From Niastella vici (lineage in GTDB: Bacteria; Bacteroidota; Bacteroidia; Chitinophagales; Chitinophagaceae): a DNA stretch of 64,000 nt. Positions within the stretch are counted from its first letter, which is position 1, and the number at the start of each line of letters is the position of its first letter. The translations under genes were made by a program, and so were the position numbers. Positions 39,104-47,376 of this stretch are shown here, piece after piece. The stretch lies in NCBI RefSeq assembly GCF_002077945.1, contig NZ_LVYD01000055.1, positions 1-64,000 on the forward strand, written 5' to 3'. The notes beneath the pieces are model-generated. The model was not told where the DNA came from. It did not search any database and saw nothing but the letters and a program-made list of their open reading frames with translations.

Positions 39104-39508
39104 CTACATTTTTATAACTGACTTCAAATCAACCAGCCAGGTATCCTGGCGGCGTACAATGCGCAACGTGGTGGTATCGGCAGGGTTCGAGGTTTGGTAA
39201 TATTTATACAGGGTAGTGGAATCGTTTTCGGTGGTTATGGCAACCGGCCGTATGGTGGCAGCTTTCTGGCTGCTTTTTTCCTTGCCGCTCATTTCTTTGT
39301 AATTGGCCTGTTGTTTATCGAACAGCAACTGGTTGGTGGTGTCTTTTAACAGGTAAAATGCCGCTTTATCAAAGTCTCCATCCAGTGTAGAACGAATAAA
39401 CAGGGTGCCGGCATCCTGTGCATCCTCTGCTTTTTTGTACCCGCCTCCTGAGGTGGAATTACAGGATAAAGTGGCAAGAATGCATAAACTGGCAATTAAT
39501 TTCTTCAT
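39104..39508 (-). CDS. Small lipoprotein, DUF4878-like, unknown function
   Basis: 134 residues from the ATG at 39508, which begins a signal with lipobox ATLSC (Cys16). The mature part resembles an NTF2-like/DUF4878 fold in its order: a helix with AGTLFIRSTLDGDFDKAAFYLL, a charged helix, then two strands ending TLRIVRRQDTWLVDLKSV, where the Trp-Leu-Val-Asp-Leu ending is characteristic. Such proteins are common and functionally unassigned. No linked partner. Confidence 0.7.
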   Translation of the reverse strand: MKKLIASLCILATLSCNSTSGGGYKKAEDAQDAGTLFIRSTLDGDFDKAAFYLLKDTTNQLLFDKQQANYKEMSGKEKSSQKAATIRPVAITTENDSTTLYKYYQTSNPADTTTLRIVRRQDTWLVDLKSVIKM

Positions 39509-39582
39509 AATCAACAAAAATATAACAGAAGAGGCATATATGGAATGCTTTTTTGACCAAAGTATGTTGTGTGGAAGGTTCG

Positions 39583-39673
39583 GCAAATTTTGAGATTTTG
39601 GGATTTATTGATTTTGAGATTTATCGAAAATTCTAAACCCCGGCAAATCTCAAAATCCCGAAATCTCTAAATC
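39583..39673. repeat. Intergenic inverted repeat of 8-bp units (family R4, GATTTTGA), copy 1
   Basis: The left arm (39583-39623) is GATTTTGG, GATTTATT, GATTTTGA, GATTTATC at 8-bp spacing. The right arm (39645-39673) is the imperfect complement (AAATCTCAAAATCCCGAAA). It lies between the small lipoprotein gene and the phoH terminator. Confidence 0.85.
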
Positions 39674-39680
39674 AGAAATA

Positions 39681-39726
39681 AAAAAAGCAGGAAGTATGAA
39701 TTATTATCGGTTCATACTTCCTGCTT
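39681..39726 (-). terminator. Rho-independent terminator of phoH
   Basis: A perfect 16-bp stem (39685-39700 with 39711-39726; AAGCAGGAAGTATGAA) followed on the minus strand by a run of T. It begins 13 bp after the phoH stop. Confidence 0.92.
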
Positions 39727-39738
39727 CGTATTTCAGGT

Positions 39739-40761
39739 TTATTCTGACCGGTGTCGTTGGTTCCGCCAACTGCCACCTGAATGCCCCTGCTGCAGCTGAT
39801 CGCCACTTTCCTGGTGATCTTTGTCGTAAGCCCTGATGATGGCTTTTACCAGGCGGTGACGCACCACGTCTTCTTCATCGAGCTCAATATGGGCAATACC
39901 GTCGATGTTCTTCAGGATCCGCGCAGCTTTTTCGAGACCACTGCGTTGATTTTTCGGCAGGTCGATCTGTGTAAGGTCGCCGGTGATAATGGCCTTGGCG
40001 TTGGAACCGATACGCGTAAGGAACATCTTTAATTGAAGATCGGTCGAGTTTTGCGCCTCATCCAGAATGATGAATGCATTATCGAGCGTACGGCCACGCA
40101 TATAGGCCAGCGGGGCAATTTCGATAACGCGGGTGCTCATATAATAACCCAGCTTATCGGCGGGTATCATATCGTCGAGCGCATCATATAAGGGACGCAG
40201 ATAGGGATCGATCTTTTCTTTAAGATCGCCCGGTAAAAAACCGAGGCTTTCGCCGGCTTCTACTGCGGGGCGGGTAAGAATGATCTTCTTGACCATTTTA
40301 TTTTTCAATGCCCGAACGGCCAGCGCTACGGCTGTATAGGTTTTACCGGTACCGGCCGGACCGATGGCAAATACGATATCATTTTTTTCTGCTACCTGCA
40401 CCAGTCTTTTCTGATTAACTGTGCGGGCCCTTACCGTTTTGCCATTGGGACCAAATACAAGTATGTCGTTGGGATTGCGATCGATAAAATTGTCAACTGT
40501 TTCGGCATCGTCGCCACCAAGGATCTGCTCAAAATAGTTCTCGCTCATATGGCCGTTGCGCTCGAGGTATTGAACAATGAGTTCAATTTTTTCCCTGGCG
40601 CTTTCAACCTGCTCGGGTGAGCCGCTCAATTTGATCTGGGTGCCTCTGGAAAGGATTTTTAAAAGCGGGAATTTCTTTTTGAGAATATCCAGTTTTCCGT
40701 TGTTTACACCGAAAAACTCAATAGGGTTTACAGTTTCAAGGCTGATTATAGTTTCTGTCAA
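39739..40761 (-). CDS. phoH: PhoH-family ATPase
   Basis: 340 residues, apparently starting at TTG (40761): translation from there gives TETIISLETVNP, which fits the family's N-terminus. The preceding in-frame codons reach a stop within 4 codons without an ATG. An N-terminal KH-like region (about 20-70) precedes the P-loop ATPase with GPAGTGKT (134-141), TRPAVEAGESLGFLPGD and Walker B LDEAQN (233-238). PhoH proteins are cytoplasmic RNA-linked ATPases of the helicase superfamily, often near ybeY. The C-terminal 20 residues are Gln/Ser/Gly-rich. A strong terminator follows. Confidence 0.93.
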   Translation of the reverse strand: MTETIISLETVNPIEFFGVNNGKLDILKKKFPLLKILSRGTQIKLSGSPEQVESAREKIELIVQYLERNGHMSENYFEQILGGDDAETVDNFIDRNPNDILVFGPNGKTVRARTVNQKRLVQVAEKNDIVFAIGPAGTGKTYTAVALAVRALKNKMVKKIILTRPAVEAGESLGFLPGDLKEKIDPYLRPLYDALDDMIPADKLGYYMSTRVIEIAPLAYMRGRTLDNAFIILDEAQNSTDLQLKMFLTRIGSNAKAIITGDLTQIDLPKNQRSGLEKAARILKNIDGIAHIELDEEDVVRHRLVKAIIRAYDKDHQESGDQLQQGHSGGSWRNQRHRSE

Positions 40762-40984
40762 TGCACATCAATTTAAGTTTCACAAATACAGGATAGTTTC
40801 CTGAAGTCCTCTTGATTTTCCTCTATTCCAAATATAATTATTTAGAACAGCATTTTCGTAAAGTTACTTATACACAACATGTGGAAAATCGAAAAAGTTG
40901 TAGTGTTTTCGTTAAATAATTACTGATGATTTCACATGATGAAATAAAGAAACTGTAGTGCTTTGATTAATGTGATTGCAGTGT

Positions 40985-41092
40985 GTTACCAGTTACCGGT
41001 TGCCAGTTGCAGGGCCTTGAATGTCGATCATTTTAACTGTAGTCGGAGTCTCCGAATTTTTGACCTGGTAACCGGAAACCAGTACCCGGGAA
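40985..41092. repeat. Intergenic inverted repeat family R1, copy 4
   Basis: The left arm (40985-41013) contains TTACCAGTTACCGGTTGCC. The right arm (41063-41092) contains CTGGTAACCGGAAACCAG. The loop starts CTTGAATGTCGATCATT, nearly identical to the loop start of copy 6. Confidence 0.88.
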
Positions 41093-41096
41093 CAAA

Positions 41097-41123
41097 TAAA
41101 AAATGCCCCGTTTTACCAGGGCA
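41097..41123 (-). terminator. Terminator of the secreted-protein gene at 41162
   Basis: Stem TGCCC/GGGCA with a 10-bp loop (41104-41123) and a run of T on the minus strand (41097-41103), 39 bp after the stop codon. Confidence 0.75.
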
Positions 41124-41161
41124 CTCTTATATGGTTATTATGATAGTAAGTGGCTTATCAC

Positions 41162-42136
41162 TTATTTACTGATCTTAATTTCTGTTATTTTTACCGGTAC
41201 TCCGTTTTTGTCGTAATCGATCTTGGTGAAATGTTGCAGGATGTTCGGTTCGCTCACATCTTTTGAACTGATCTTTTCGAGCTGGTTGCTGGCATTGTAA
41301 GTATATTCATTGAGCGGAACGCCAGTCATATAAGGCAGTACGGCTGCAACTGGTTTTGAGCTGCTGTTATATTGCCACATGGGGAAGATGAACGGCACTT
41401 TTTTCTGTTGACGGGCATCTACTTCCCAGTTGTCGTTATCGAATTGTAATACTCTGCCGGGCGAGCTGATCTTTTGCAGCTTGTCACCGTTGTAAGAGTA
41501 CGTCCAGGTATCGGTTTCCTGAGCACCACCGTTTGGAATTACCTGTACGGTTGTGATCTGGCCGGTGCCATTGAAATTATAAACGAGTTCATATTCTTTT
41601 TGGCCGGTAGGCTCGCCGTTTGCGCTTGCACGCAGGAACCATTTTTCAATTTTTACCTCTTTTACTTTCTTCTTGGTGATGAAAGCGCTATTAGGCATAA
41701 ATGGCAGGCCGGGGTGCGATGACAGGTAGAAATTGATCCCTGCATAGTAGTTGTTGGTGCTGAAATCAAAAAAGTCATCAGCAGATGCAGCTACAGTTTT
41801 GCTGTTTACAGGCGACTCTGAAGTAGTTCTTGAATACTTTTTGCCAGAGCTGGGATCTGTAATGGTTTTACCATCGAAGCTTAATGACATCTTGGATGCA
41901 TCTGGTTCAAAGTGCACCAGCTCGTTTCCGGCGGCACTTAAGCTGAACGGTAAGAATTTGGCCTTGCTGGGAAAATAAACGAATACTGCGGGGTTGCTTT
42001 GTCCGCTTGTGCTGATTAACAGGGAATCCTTTTGGTCCTGGGTTTTCCATACTCCTTCAACCTCGGCTTGTTTTTGCCCGAAGCTGACAGCGGAGATGAT
42101 GAGCAGAAGTGTGGTTAGGGAACACTTACTTATCAT
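41162..42136 (-). CDS. Secreted protein of unknown function with RHS/YD-like tail
   Basis: 324 residues. A signal peptide ends near AVSFGQ. No family is recognised. Residues about 20-100 form a beta-rich domain (EGVWKTQDQKDSLLI... VFVYFPSKAKFLPFSL) that recalls lipocalin-like or DUF-type periplasmic domains. After about 170 the sequence has repeats of the form YELVYNFNGTGQITTV, WTYSYNGDKLQKIS and YTYNASNQLEKISS, a pattern similar to YD/RHS-type beta-hairpins in many Bacteroidota surface proteins. Monocistronic with its own terminator. The role is not known. Confidence 0.7.
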   Translation of the reverse strand: MISKCSLTTLLLIISAVSFGQKQAEVEGVWKTQDQKDSLLISTSGQSNPAVFVYFPSKAKFLPFSLSAAGNELVHFEPDASKMSLSFDGKTITDPSSGKKYSRTTSESPVNSKTVAASADDFFDFSTNNYYAGINFYLSSHPGLPFMPNSAFITKKKVKEVKIEKWFLRASANGEPTGQKEYELVYNFNGTGQITTVQVIPNGGAQETDTWTYSYNGDKLQKISSPGRVLQFDNDNWEVDARQQKKVPFIFPMWQYNSSSKPVAAVLPYMTGVPLNEYTYNASNQLEKISSKDVSEPNILQHFTKIDYDKNGVPVKITEIKISK

Positions 42137-42407
42137 AGAACGGTTTTTAAAATTAATTGATAAAAATAATTGAAACCATATTGTTTAAAAGTTCACACAT
42201 TCACTTGTTTAGGGGTTGTCCTGCTTTTTCGCCGGACCGGGGGCATCCCGCGGAAGTGCGGAAAATCCCAAGTTGCACTGATTCATGGACCGTTTTTCAC
42301 TTTTGAAAAATTGTTACATTTTTTATTTTGACTATTGAATTTTATTGTAAAAGAACTTCCGGTGATTGGTTTGCAACAACCTCACACAAAACCTGCTTCG
42401 CCCATAA
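42137..42407. other. AT-rich intergenic region upstream of the secreted-protein gene
   Basis: Region holding the promoter of the gene ending at 41162. No coding frame is supported. A C/G-rich patch near 42230-42260 is flanked by very AT-rich DNA. Confidence 0.4.
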
Positions 42408-42593
42408 TTATGCGCGCACATTACCAATTTTAAAAAAAGACGCTGAATTATCTGATGAATTGAGAGCGGGAGAATGAAACACACAACCAGGCTCGTCTGC
42501 TTTCCATGTGGCAACTGTACCATGTTGCAGTAGAACTGCTAAACAGGGTAAGGTCGGGGCACAGATCAAAGAAAGTAGAATTATATTCATCAT
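42408..42593 (-). CDS. Possible 61-residue exported peptide
   Basis: The frame starts ATG-ATG at 42593 and begins with a signal-like segment (MMNIILLSLICAPTLPCLAV) followed by a short polar remainder with one further Cys. It lies in an otherwise empty 725-bp region, preceded by very AT-rich DNA. No family and no clear ribosome site or terminator. It may be real or chance. Confidence 0.3.
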   Translation of the reverse strand: MMNIILLSLICAPTLPCLAVLLQHGTVATWKADEPGCVFHSPALNSSDNSASFFKIGNVRA

Positions 42594-42860
42594 AGGGTAT
42601 TAGTATGCTGCGGCAAATTAGTAAATTAACTAATTTAAAAAAATGGTAAATCGGTTTTTATTATTAAAAGATACTGTTATTATTAATAGTTAACATACAA
42701 AGCCACCCGGAATAGTACCTACTCCGGTATAAAGATATAACGCAAAATTCAGATCGGCAGTATACAGGAATTGAAATATGTTACGACAATTTGCCTTATA
42801 TAAAAGCTTATTATATACGTTTTGAATGGGTAAACAGGGAACAAGCGCGTAGCAGGCAGT
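42594..42860. other. AT-rich non-coding region
   Basis: No supported gene; strongly A/T-rich up to about 42840. Confidence 0.4.
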
Positions 42861-43376
42861 TTAAAACCCTTCTTTATCCTTTTTGGCGGCCCGCATCATT
42901 TCAGAAAAACCCCATCCTTTTCCCAGTGCAACAAGGGCTTTGGTGAGCCGGTTGGTCTTCGTGGGCTCGGTTTTGGCGCTTTCGATCCATTTGCTGAAAT
43001 ACTGCTGATGACCTTTGGGCAGTTTGTTGAAATGGGTCTGGGCATCGGGATCTTCCTGCAGGCAGGCCAGTAGATCTGCGTTCAGTTTTATTTCGGCTTT
43101 ATCTTCCTGTAACTGTACTTTTACCATCGCACCTTTACGTTTTCCTATGCCTTTTCGCATGGTGGCATTAACGGCCAAAATAAAATTGCCGCCACCCATC
43201 GGTAGCACCGATACGGCTTTGATGGAAAAATTATCGAGTTTACCTTTTACGCGGAACGACTTTTTGTTACCGGGCTTTATCTTCCCTGCAATATCTGCAG
43301 GAATTTCAATGTAGGTCCAGCCGGTTTTTTCGCCCTGCTTGTCGAATTGGAGTAATGTAGCAATAAAAGATACCAT
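42861..43376 (-). CDS. DUF1905 / YdeI-OmpD-associated protein
   Basis: 171 residues from the ATG at 43376; the upstream in-frame start at 43424 overlaps an R2 repeat and is less likely. The N-terminal DUF1905 domain (about 1-90) is visible with TGWTYIEIPADIAGKI and KGKLDNFSIKAVSVLPMGGGNFILAVNATMRK split by short turns. The C-terminal YdeI/OmpD-associated region follows with DPDAQTHFNKLPKGHQQYFSKWIESAKT, the KxxxxxxxxWI-SAKT motif of this family. YdeI-type proteins have been linked to resistance to cationic peptides, but the mechanism is unclear. Single gene. Confidence 0.85.
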   Translation of the reverse strand: MVSFIATLLQFDKQGEKTGWTYIEIPADIAGKIKPGNKKSFRVKGKLDNFSIKAVSVLPMGGGNFILAVNATMRKGIGKRKGAMVKVQLQEDKAEIKLNADLLACLQEDPDAQTHFNKLPKGHQQYFSKWIESAKTEPTKTNRLTKALVALGKGWGFSEMMRAAKKDKEGF

Positions 43377-43413
43377 GTGAATGCTAATATATAAAGTTTC
43401 TGGTTTAGTAGCG

Positions 43414-43524
43414 TCAATGGTCAATGGTCAAAGGTGAATGGGCCGCTCAATTTTGAGCTTCGCTAATATTTTCGACGCCTGCATACCCGGGGTGCTATTC
43501 ACCATTGACCATTAACCATTCACG
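43414..43524. repeat. Intergenic inverted repeat of 7-bp units (family R2, AATGGTC), copy A
   Basis: The left arm (43414-43441) is TCAATGG, TCAATGG, TCAAAGG, TGAATGG. The right arm (43497-43524) is the complement with ACCATTGACCATTAACCATT. The loop contains CCGCTCAATTTTGAGC, itself a small hairpin, and is shared with copy C. Confidence 0.88.
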
Positions 43525-43526
43525 AA

Positions 43527-43577
43527 AAAGCAACAGGCGATGCTAAATTTCAATAGCATCGCATCGCCTGTGTTGCA
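43527..43577 (-). terminator. Minus-strand hairpin with T-run
   Basis: GCAACAGGCGATGCTA on the left pairs with TAGCATCG...CATCGCCTG-TG-TTGC on the right, with small bulges. On the minus strand the stem is followed by TTTTT. It implies a leftward transcript ending here, which would be the small frame at 43604. Confidence 0.7.
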
Positions 43578-43603
43578 TATGGCTAACTGACAAAGTTTAT
43601 TGC

Positions 43604-43912
43604 TTAACGACCTTTATCGATTGTAGCCACTGCCGCAATAAAGCGATCGACGCGGGTTTTAGTTAGAAAATCAATCGGAGTGACCTTTTCCAACCTGGCT
43701 GGGTTGCTGGCAATCGTTGATTTAGGACCGGGGAGAATACGGATAGTGTAGGAAGTTAGTTTAGGCAGGGGGCAAAACCATCCTGAACTTACCGGGTGGT
43801 GAATGGTGAGTGATTCCCGAAACTTTAGCAGTCTGAAAATTCGCGAGCTTCGCCATTGTTTAGAAATATTTAAAATCGCGAACACACTCACCATTGACCA
43901 TTGACCATTCAC
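43604..43912 (-). CDS. Possible small gene or gene remnant, partly within a repeat
   Basis: 102 codons. The first 10 residues (MNGQWSMVSV) are encoded by the right arm of an R2 repeat, so the annotated start is doubtful. The C-terminal 55 residues (from KLTSYTIRILPGPKS to the ending IAAVATIDKGR) look more protein-like, and a minus-strand terminator follows 27 bp after the stop. Either a short gene whose 5' part was invaded by the repeat, or a remnant. No family recognised. Confidence 0.35.
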   Translation of the reverse strand: MNGQWSMVSVFAILNISKQWRSSRIFRLLKFRESLTIHHPVSSGWFCPLPKLTSYTIRILPGPKSTIASNPARLEKVTPIDFLTKTRVDRFIAAVATIDKGR

Positions 43913-43913
43913 G
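43797..43913. repeat. Intergenic inverted repeat family R2, copy B
   Basis: The left arm (43797-43813) is GGTGGTGAATGGTGAGTG. The right arm (43886-43913) is CACTCACCATTGACCATTG plus another ACCATTCAC. The loop is different from copies A and C except for the short string GAGCTTCGC. Confidence 0.8.
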
Positions 43914-43976
43914 ATTGCCTGTATTCTGAGTATTAATTGTTTAAAAAACCATAATACATGGTAGGTGTAACCTGGT

Positions 43977-43984
43977 TACATTTG
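43977..43984 (+). promoter_or_regulatory. -7 box of the phosphodiesterase gene
   Basis: TACATTTG matches TAnnTTTG and lies 17 bp before the ATG at 44002, the same spacing as at 35547. Confidence 0.6.
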
Positions 43985-44001
43985 CAAACAAAAACACACA
44001 C

Positions 44002-45255
44002 ATGAGGATTTATCTTGCTCTCCTGGTCCTTTTTATGCCCGTATTCCTGGCTGCCCAGGTTGATATTACGCAACAGGTGATCCCCGGTCGCAGCAACAGT
44101 GCCCAACAACAGCAAAAGCCCTATGTGATCGTGATCTCGGCCGATGGTTTCCGCTATGACCTGGCCGATAAATACAATGCTACCCACTTGCAGCAGCTGC
44201 GCAGCAGCGGGGTAGCGGCCAAAGCCCTGATACCCTCGTATCCTTCGCTTACTTTTCCCAATCACTATACCCTGGTCACCGGTTTGTATCCCTCGCATCA
44301 CGGACTGGTTGATAATTCCTTTTACGATAAAAAAAGAGACGAGAGCTACCGCCTTGGCAATCGCAAAGCGGTGGAGGATAGCAGCTGGTACGGCGGTACG
44401 CCATTATGGGTACTGGCCGAACAACAGCAAATGGTTTCGGCCAGCTTTTACTGGGTAGGTTCAGAAGCGGCGATAAAAGGCATCCGGCCCACGTATTATT
44501 ACCGGTATAACGATAGCATCGATATTGATACCCGCATACAGGATGTAAAGAACTGGTTAACCCAGCCCGAAGATAAGCGGCCACACCTCATTACGTTTTA
44601 TATGTCGGAAGTTGATCATGCCGAGCATATGAATGGGCCCGATTCAAAACAAACGGAAGAAGCCGTACATTTTATTGATGAAAGCATTGCCAAAATGGTG
44701 CGGATGACCGATTCATTAAAGCTGCCGGTAAATTATATTTTCCTGGCCGATCATGGTATGCTCACGGCCGATACCCTGAACCTGATGCCCAAGCCCGCCG
44801 CGCTTGATACCACCAAATTCAAAGTGCCCGATGGTGATGTGCTGGTGCATTTGTATGCCTATAATGAAAAAGATATTCAACCAACTTATGAAGCGTTGAA
44901 AAAAGAAGCGGTTGATTATGATGTATACCTGGCCCGTGAAGTGCCGGCCCGCTGGCATTATGGAGCTGCCGACGACCGGTACCAACGCATTGGCGATATC
45001 CTCCTGGTGCCGCATTCCCCCAAATCGTTCAGCTTTCGCAAACGCCGGCCGCTGCTCGGCAAGCATGGGTTCGATAATGCCATTCCCGACATGCAGGCCA
45101 CCTTTTATGCCTGGGGACCCGCCTTTAAAAAGCAAGTGCAAATAGATGCGTTTGAGAACGTGAATGTATATCCGTTAGTGGCTTATATATTGGGGCTTCA
45201 TATTACTGAAAAAATTGATGGTGAGTTGAAGGTCCTTCAGCCTATATTGAAGTGA
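44002..45255 (+). CDS. Ectonucleotide pyrophosphatase/phosphodiesterase (NPP-type, alkaline phosphatase fold)
   Basis: 417 residues. A signal peptide (MRIYLALLVLFMPVFLAAQ) is followed by the metal-site strand VIVISADGFRYD (Asp48) and the nucleophile Thr84 in SLTFPNHYTLVTGLYPSHHG, a near-exact NPP signature. Later metal ligands appear in SEVDHAEH and LADHGM, and the final histidine in GKHGFDN. NPP enzymes hydrolyse phosphodiester or pyrophosphate bonds of nucleotides or lysophospholipids; the precise substrate is open. Probably periplasmic. Transcribed from its own promoter. Confidence 0.93.
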   Translation: MRIYLALLVLFMPVFLAAQVDITQQVIPGRSNSAQQQQKPYVIVISADGFRYDLADKYNATHLQQLRSSGVAAKALIPSYPSLTFPNHYTLVTGLYPSHHGLVDNSFYDKKRDESYRLGNRKAVEDSSWYGGTPLWVLAEQQQMVSASFYWVGSEAAIKGIRPTYYYRYNDSIDIDTRIQDVKNWLTQPEDKRPHLITFYMSEVDHAEHMNGPDSKQTEEAVHFIDESIAKMVRMTDSLKLPVNYIFLADHGMLTADTLNLMPKPAALDTTKFKVPDGDVLVHLYAYNEKDIQPTYEALKKEAVDYDVYLAREVPARWHYGAADDRYQRIGDILLVPHSPKSFSFRKRRPLLGKHGFDNAIPDMQATFYAWGPAFKKQVQIDAFENVNVYPLVAYILGLHITEKIDGELKVLQPILK

Positions 45256-45391
45256 TGTAAGAAGTAGGAAGCAGGACGTAAGAAGGGTCTGTATTTCGAG
45301 CCGCAAAACCAGCGGCCTGATTTTTTATTATTTAAATAATAGTAAGAGTTTTGAATTATTATTAGCCATCTTACTTCATACTTCTTACTTC
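45254..45391. repeat. Intergenic inverted repeat family R3, copy 2
   Basis: The left arm (45254-45286) is GATGTAA, GAAGTAG, GAAGCAG, GACGTAA, GAAG. The right arm (45367-45391) is CATCTTACTTCATACTTC plus TTACTTCGG. It covers the whole interval between the phosphodiesterase stop and 8 bp before the amine oxidase start. Confidence 0.85.
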
Positions 45392-45398
45392 GGAAACA

Positions 45399-46670
45399 AT
45401 GCAACACTCAATACTCGTTATAGGAGCAGGCGCTTCAGGATTAATGGCAGCCCGTAAACTATCTTCTGCCGGCCACACCGTAACCGTGCTGGAAGCCAGT
45501 GACCGCCTGGGCGGAAGAATTCATTCCATTCAACCCTTCGGGTTCATGCAACCCATAGAAGAAGGCGCCGAATTCGTGCATGGCAAACTGCCGCTCACCA
45601 TACAATTGCTGAAAGAAGCGGGGTTGGCCTACCAGCCGGTACAGGGAAAAATGATCCGGGTAAAGAACGGTGAGTGGAGTGCCCAGTCGGCATTCACCGA
45701 GGGCTGGGATGAGTTGATGCACCGCCTGGCGCAGTTGCAAACCGATATGACGATGGCCGATTTTCTGCAGCAATATTTCAGCGAAGAAAAATATGCCGCC
45801 TTACGTAATTCTGTACGGCGTTTTGCCGAAGGCTTCGATGTGGCCGATACCCAACAGGCGAGCGCCATGGCCCTGCGCGATGAATGGATGCACGAACAGG
45901 ATGAACAATTTCACCTGCCACCCGGCGGGTACGGCCAGCTTGTAAATTATCTGCAGCAGGCTTGTACCGCCAACGGTTGCCGCATTCATACTTTGCATGC
46001 AGTAAGAACGCTTCGCTGGCAGCCGGGCAGGGTAGAAGCCATCACGGCCGATGATCAAATAGTCACCGCCGAAAAAGCGATCATCACAGTTTCGTTGGGC
46101 GTGCTGCAGGCGCCCACGCAACATAACACCGCCATTACCTTTGAACCGGCCATCAATACGCACCTGCAGGCCATACAACAGATCGGGTTTGGTTCGGTGG
46201 TAAAAGTGATCCTGCAATTTGCAGAACCTTTCTGGCTGAACTATGACAATAATATCGGGTTCTTATTAAGTGAAGAAGCCATTCCAACCTGGTGGACGCA
46301 ATCGCCCAACACCATACCCATATTGACCGGCTGGCTGGGCGGGCCGCAAACTGAGCGTTTCAACAACAGTGCCGATGAAGTGGTGTTGCAACAGGCCATT
46401 CAATCACTGGCTAATATTTTCAGGCAAACTGCCGAACAAATAAAAGCGCGCATGACTGCTTCGCATGTGGCGCGCTGGCAAACCAATTCCTTCTGCCTCG
46501 GCGCTTATAGTTACAGTAAACTGTTCACTACCGATGCACGTACCCTATTGCAGGAACCGGTTCAGGATACCCTGTATTTTGCCGGTGAAGCATTGTATGA
46601 TGGTATAAATGGCGGTACAGTAGAAGCGGCGTTTGTATCGGGTTTGGAAGTGAGCAAGCTGATAAGTTAA
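45399..46670 (+). CDS. FAD-dependent amine oxidase (flavin monoamine oxidase family)
   Basis: 423 residues. The FAD-binding Rossmann motif is at the N-terminus (ILVIGAGASGLMAARKL, residues 5-21). It is followed by the conserved VLEASDRLGGRIHS and the GAEFVHG loop. The C-terminal FAD motif is YFAGEALYDGINGGTVEAAFVSG. There is no signal peptide, so it is cytoplasmic. It oxidises an amine (or polyamine) to aldehyde with release of ammonia and hydrogen peroxide; the substrate is unknown. The start lies 8 bp after an R3 repeat arm, so the transcript leader is repeat-derived. Confidence 0.92.
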   Translation: MQHSILVIGAGASGLMAARKLSSAGHTVTVLEASDRLGGRIHSIQPFGFMQPIEEGAEFVHGKLPLTIQLLKEAGLAYQPVQGKMIRVKNGEWSAQSAFTEGWDELMHRLAQLQTDMTMADFLQQYFSEEKYAALRNSVRRFAEGFDVADTQQASAMALRDEWMHEQDEQFHLPPGGYGQLVNYLQQACTANGCRIHTLHAVRTLRWQPGRVEAITADDQIVTAEKAIITVSLGVLQAPTQHNTAITFEPAINTHLQAIQQIGFGSVVKVILQFAEPFWLNYDNNIGFLLSEEAIPTWWTQSPNTIPILTGWLGGPQTERFNNSADEVVLQQAIQSLANIFRQTAEQIKARMTASHVARWQTNSFCLGAYSYSKLFTTDARTLLQEPVQDTLYFAGEALYDGINGGTVEAAFVSGLEVSKLIS

Positions 46671-47376
46671 TAAGTTTAAAGTTTACAATTCACAGTTACG
46701 AATTCCCTTGCTGATTCAATAACTATAAACGTTGAACTTGCGAACTGCTAAGACATCGTAAAATTACTAGTTCAATAAAAACATTGATCATCCTGCATAG
46801 TTGTTTGGGTATTAAGGATAAGCTGCTAAAAAAAATTGCATCGTTTCCGTTAACATTATGTTACAAGTGGCACCATTTTGGATATGAAGTGGTCGACTAA
46901 TTGTTACTTAACCTATGAAGGAGATTGGTGAGGCAACCATTCTGATTGTAGCGGATGTTTTGTATCGTAATTTCATTTCCATCCGTTCTTTATTTTTTTG
47001 TAGCAGATCTATTGTTTATGAAGAACAATCTTCTTTAAGGAAGACCTGTTTCACCGATAGGTTCTTCCGTAGTCACGCCTTGTTTGAATATCCCCCTTTA
47101 GAATGTAGATGTATTCCATTGTATTGTCATAACGGTACCTAAAGCCGGGTACCACGGAAATCTTTTGTTTAATCCATACCCCCTTATCTCGGGCGTAGCA
47201 GCCTGAACAGCCGGCTTATGGGCTTGCTACGCCCTTCATGTTAATTGTATTACCTACAATAAACAGGTCTTATCCTATATTGATACTACCCTTTAGCTAT
47301 CAACAAAAAGGCAGGGAGAAAACTCTCTGCCTTTGTTGTAGCGTTGTTCAATGCTAAGATAAGTATGGTGTAGTCA
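46671..47376. other. Gene-free region with hairpins
   Basis: 706 bp. The first 80 bp contain degenerate AGTTTAAAGTTTAC-like units. A bulged 14-bp hairpin GGGCGTAGCA...TTGCTACGCCC lies at 47191-47234, and a terminator at 47301-47338, listed separately. A 75-codon frame at 46915 has no protein-like features and is not called. It may hold non-coding RNA. Confidence 0.4.
47301..47338 (-). terminator. Terminator of the small membrane-protein gene
   Basis: A long stem: CAACAAA-AAGGCAG-GGAG pairs with CTCTCTGCCTTTGTTG, 39 bp after the minus-strand stop at 47377. The A/T-rich flanks suit termination on either strand. Confidence 0.75.

Larger units (their letters stand above)
40762..41161. other. Intergenic region with R1 repeat
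   Basis: 400 bp without a gene. It contains the phoH promoter at its left side, an R1 element and a minus-strand terminator, both listed separately. No coding frame is supported. Confidence 0.5.

Noticed and set aside
42332-42523. 63-codon minus-strand frame overlapping the possible exported peptide
   Set aside because: No start signal or protein-like features; the alternative frame at 42408 has a signal-like start and was kept at low confidence.
46915-47142. 75-codon frame on the plus strand
   Set aside because: Unbalanced composition with clusters of Cys, Phe and Ser, no start signal, and hairpins inside; looks like chance.
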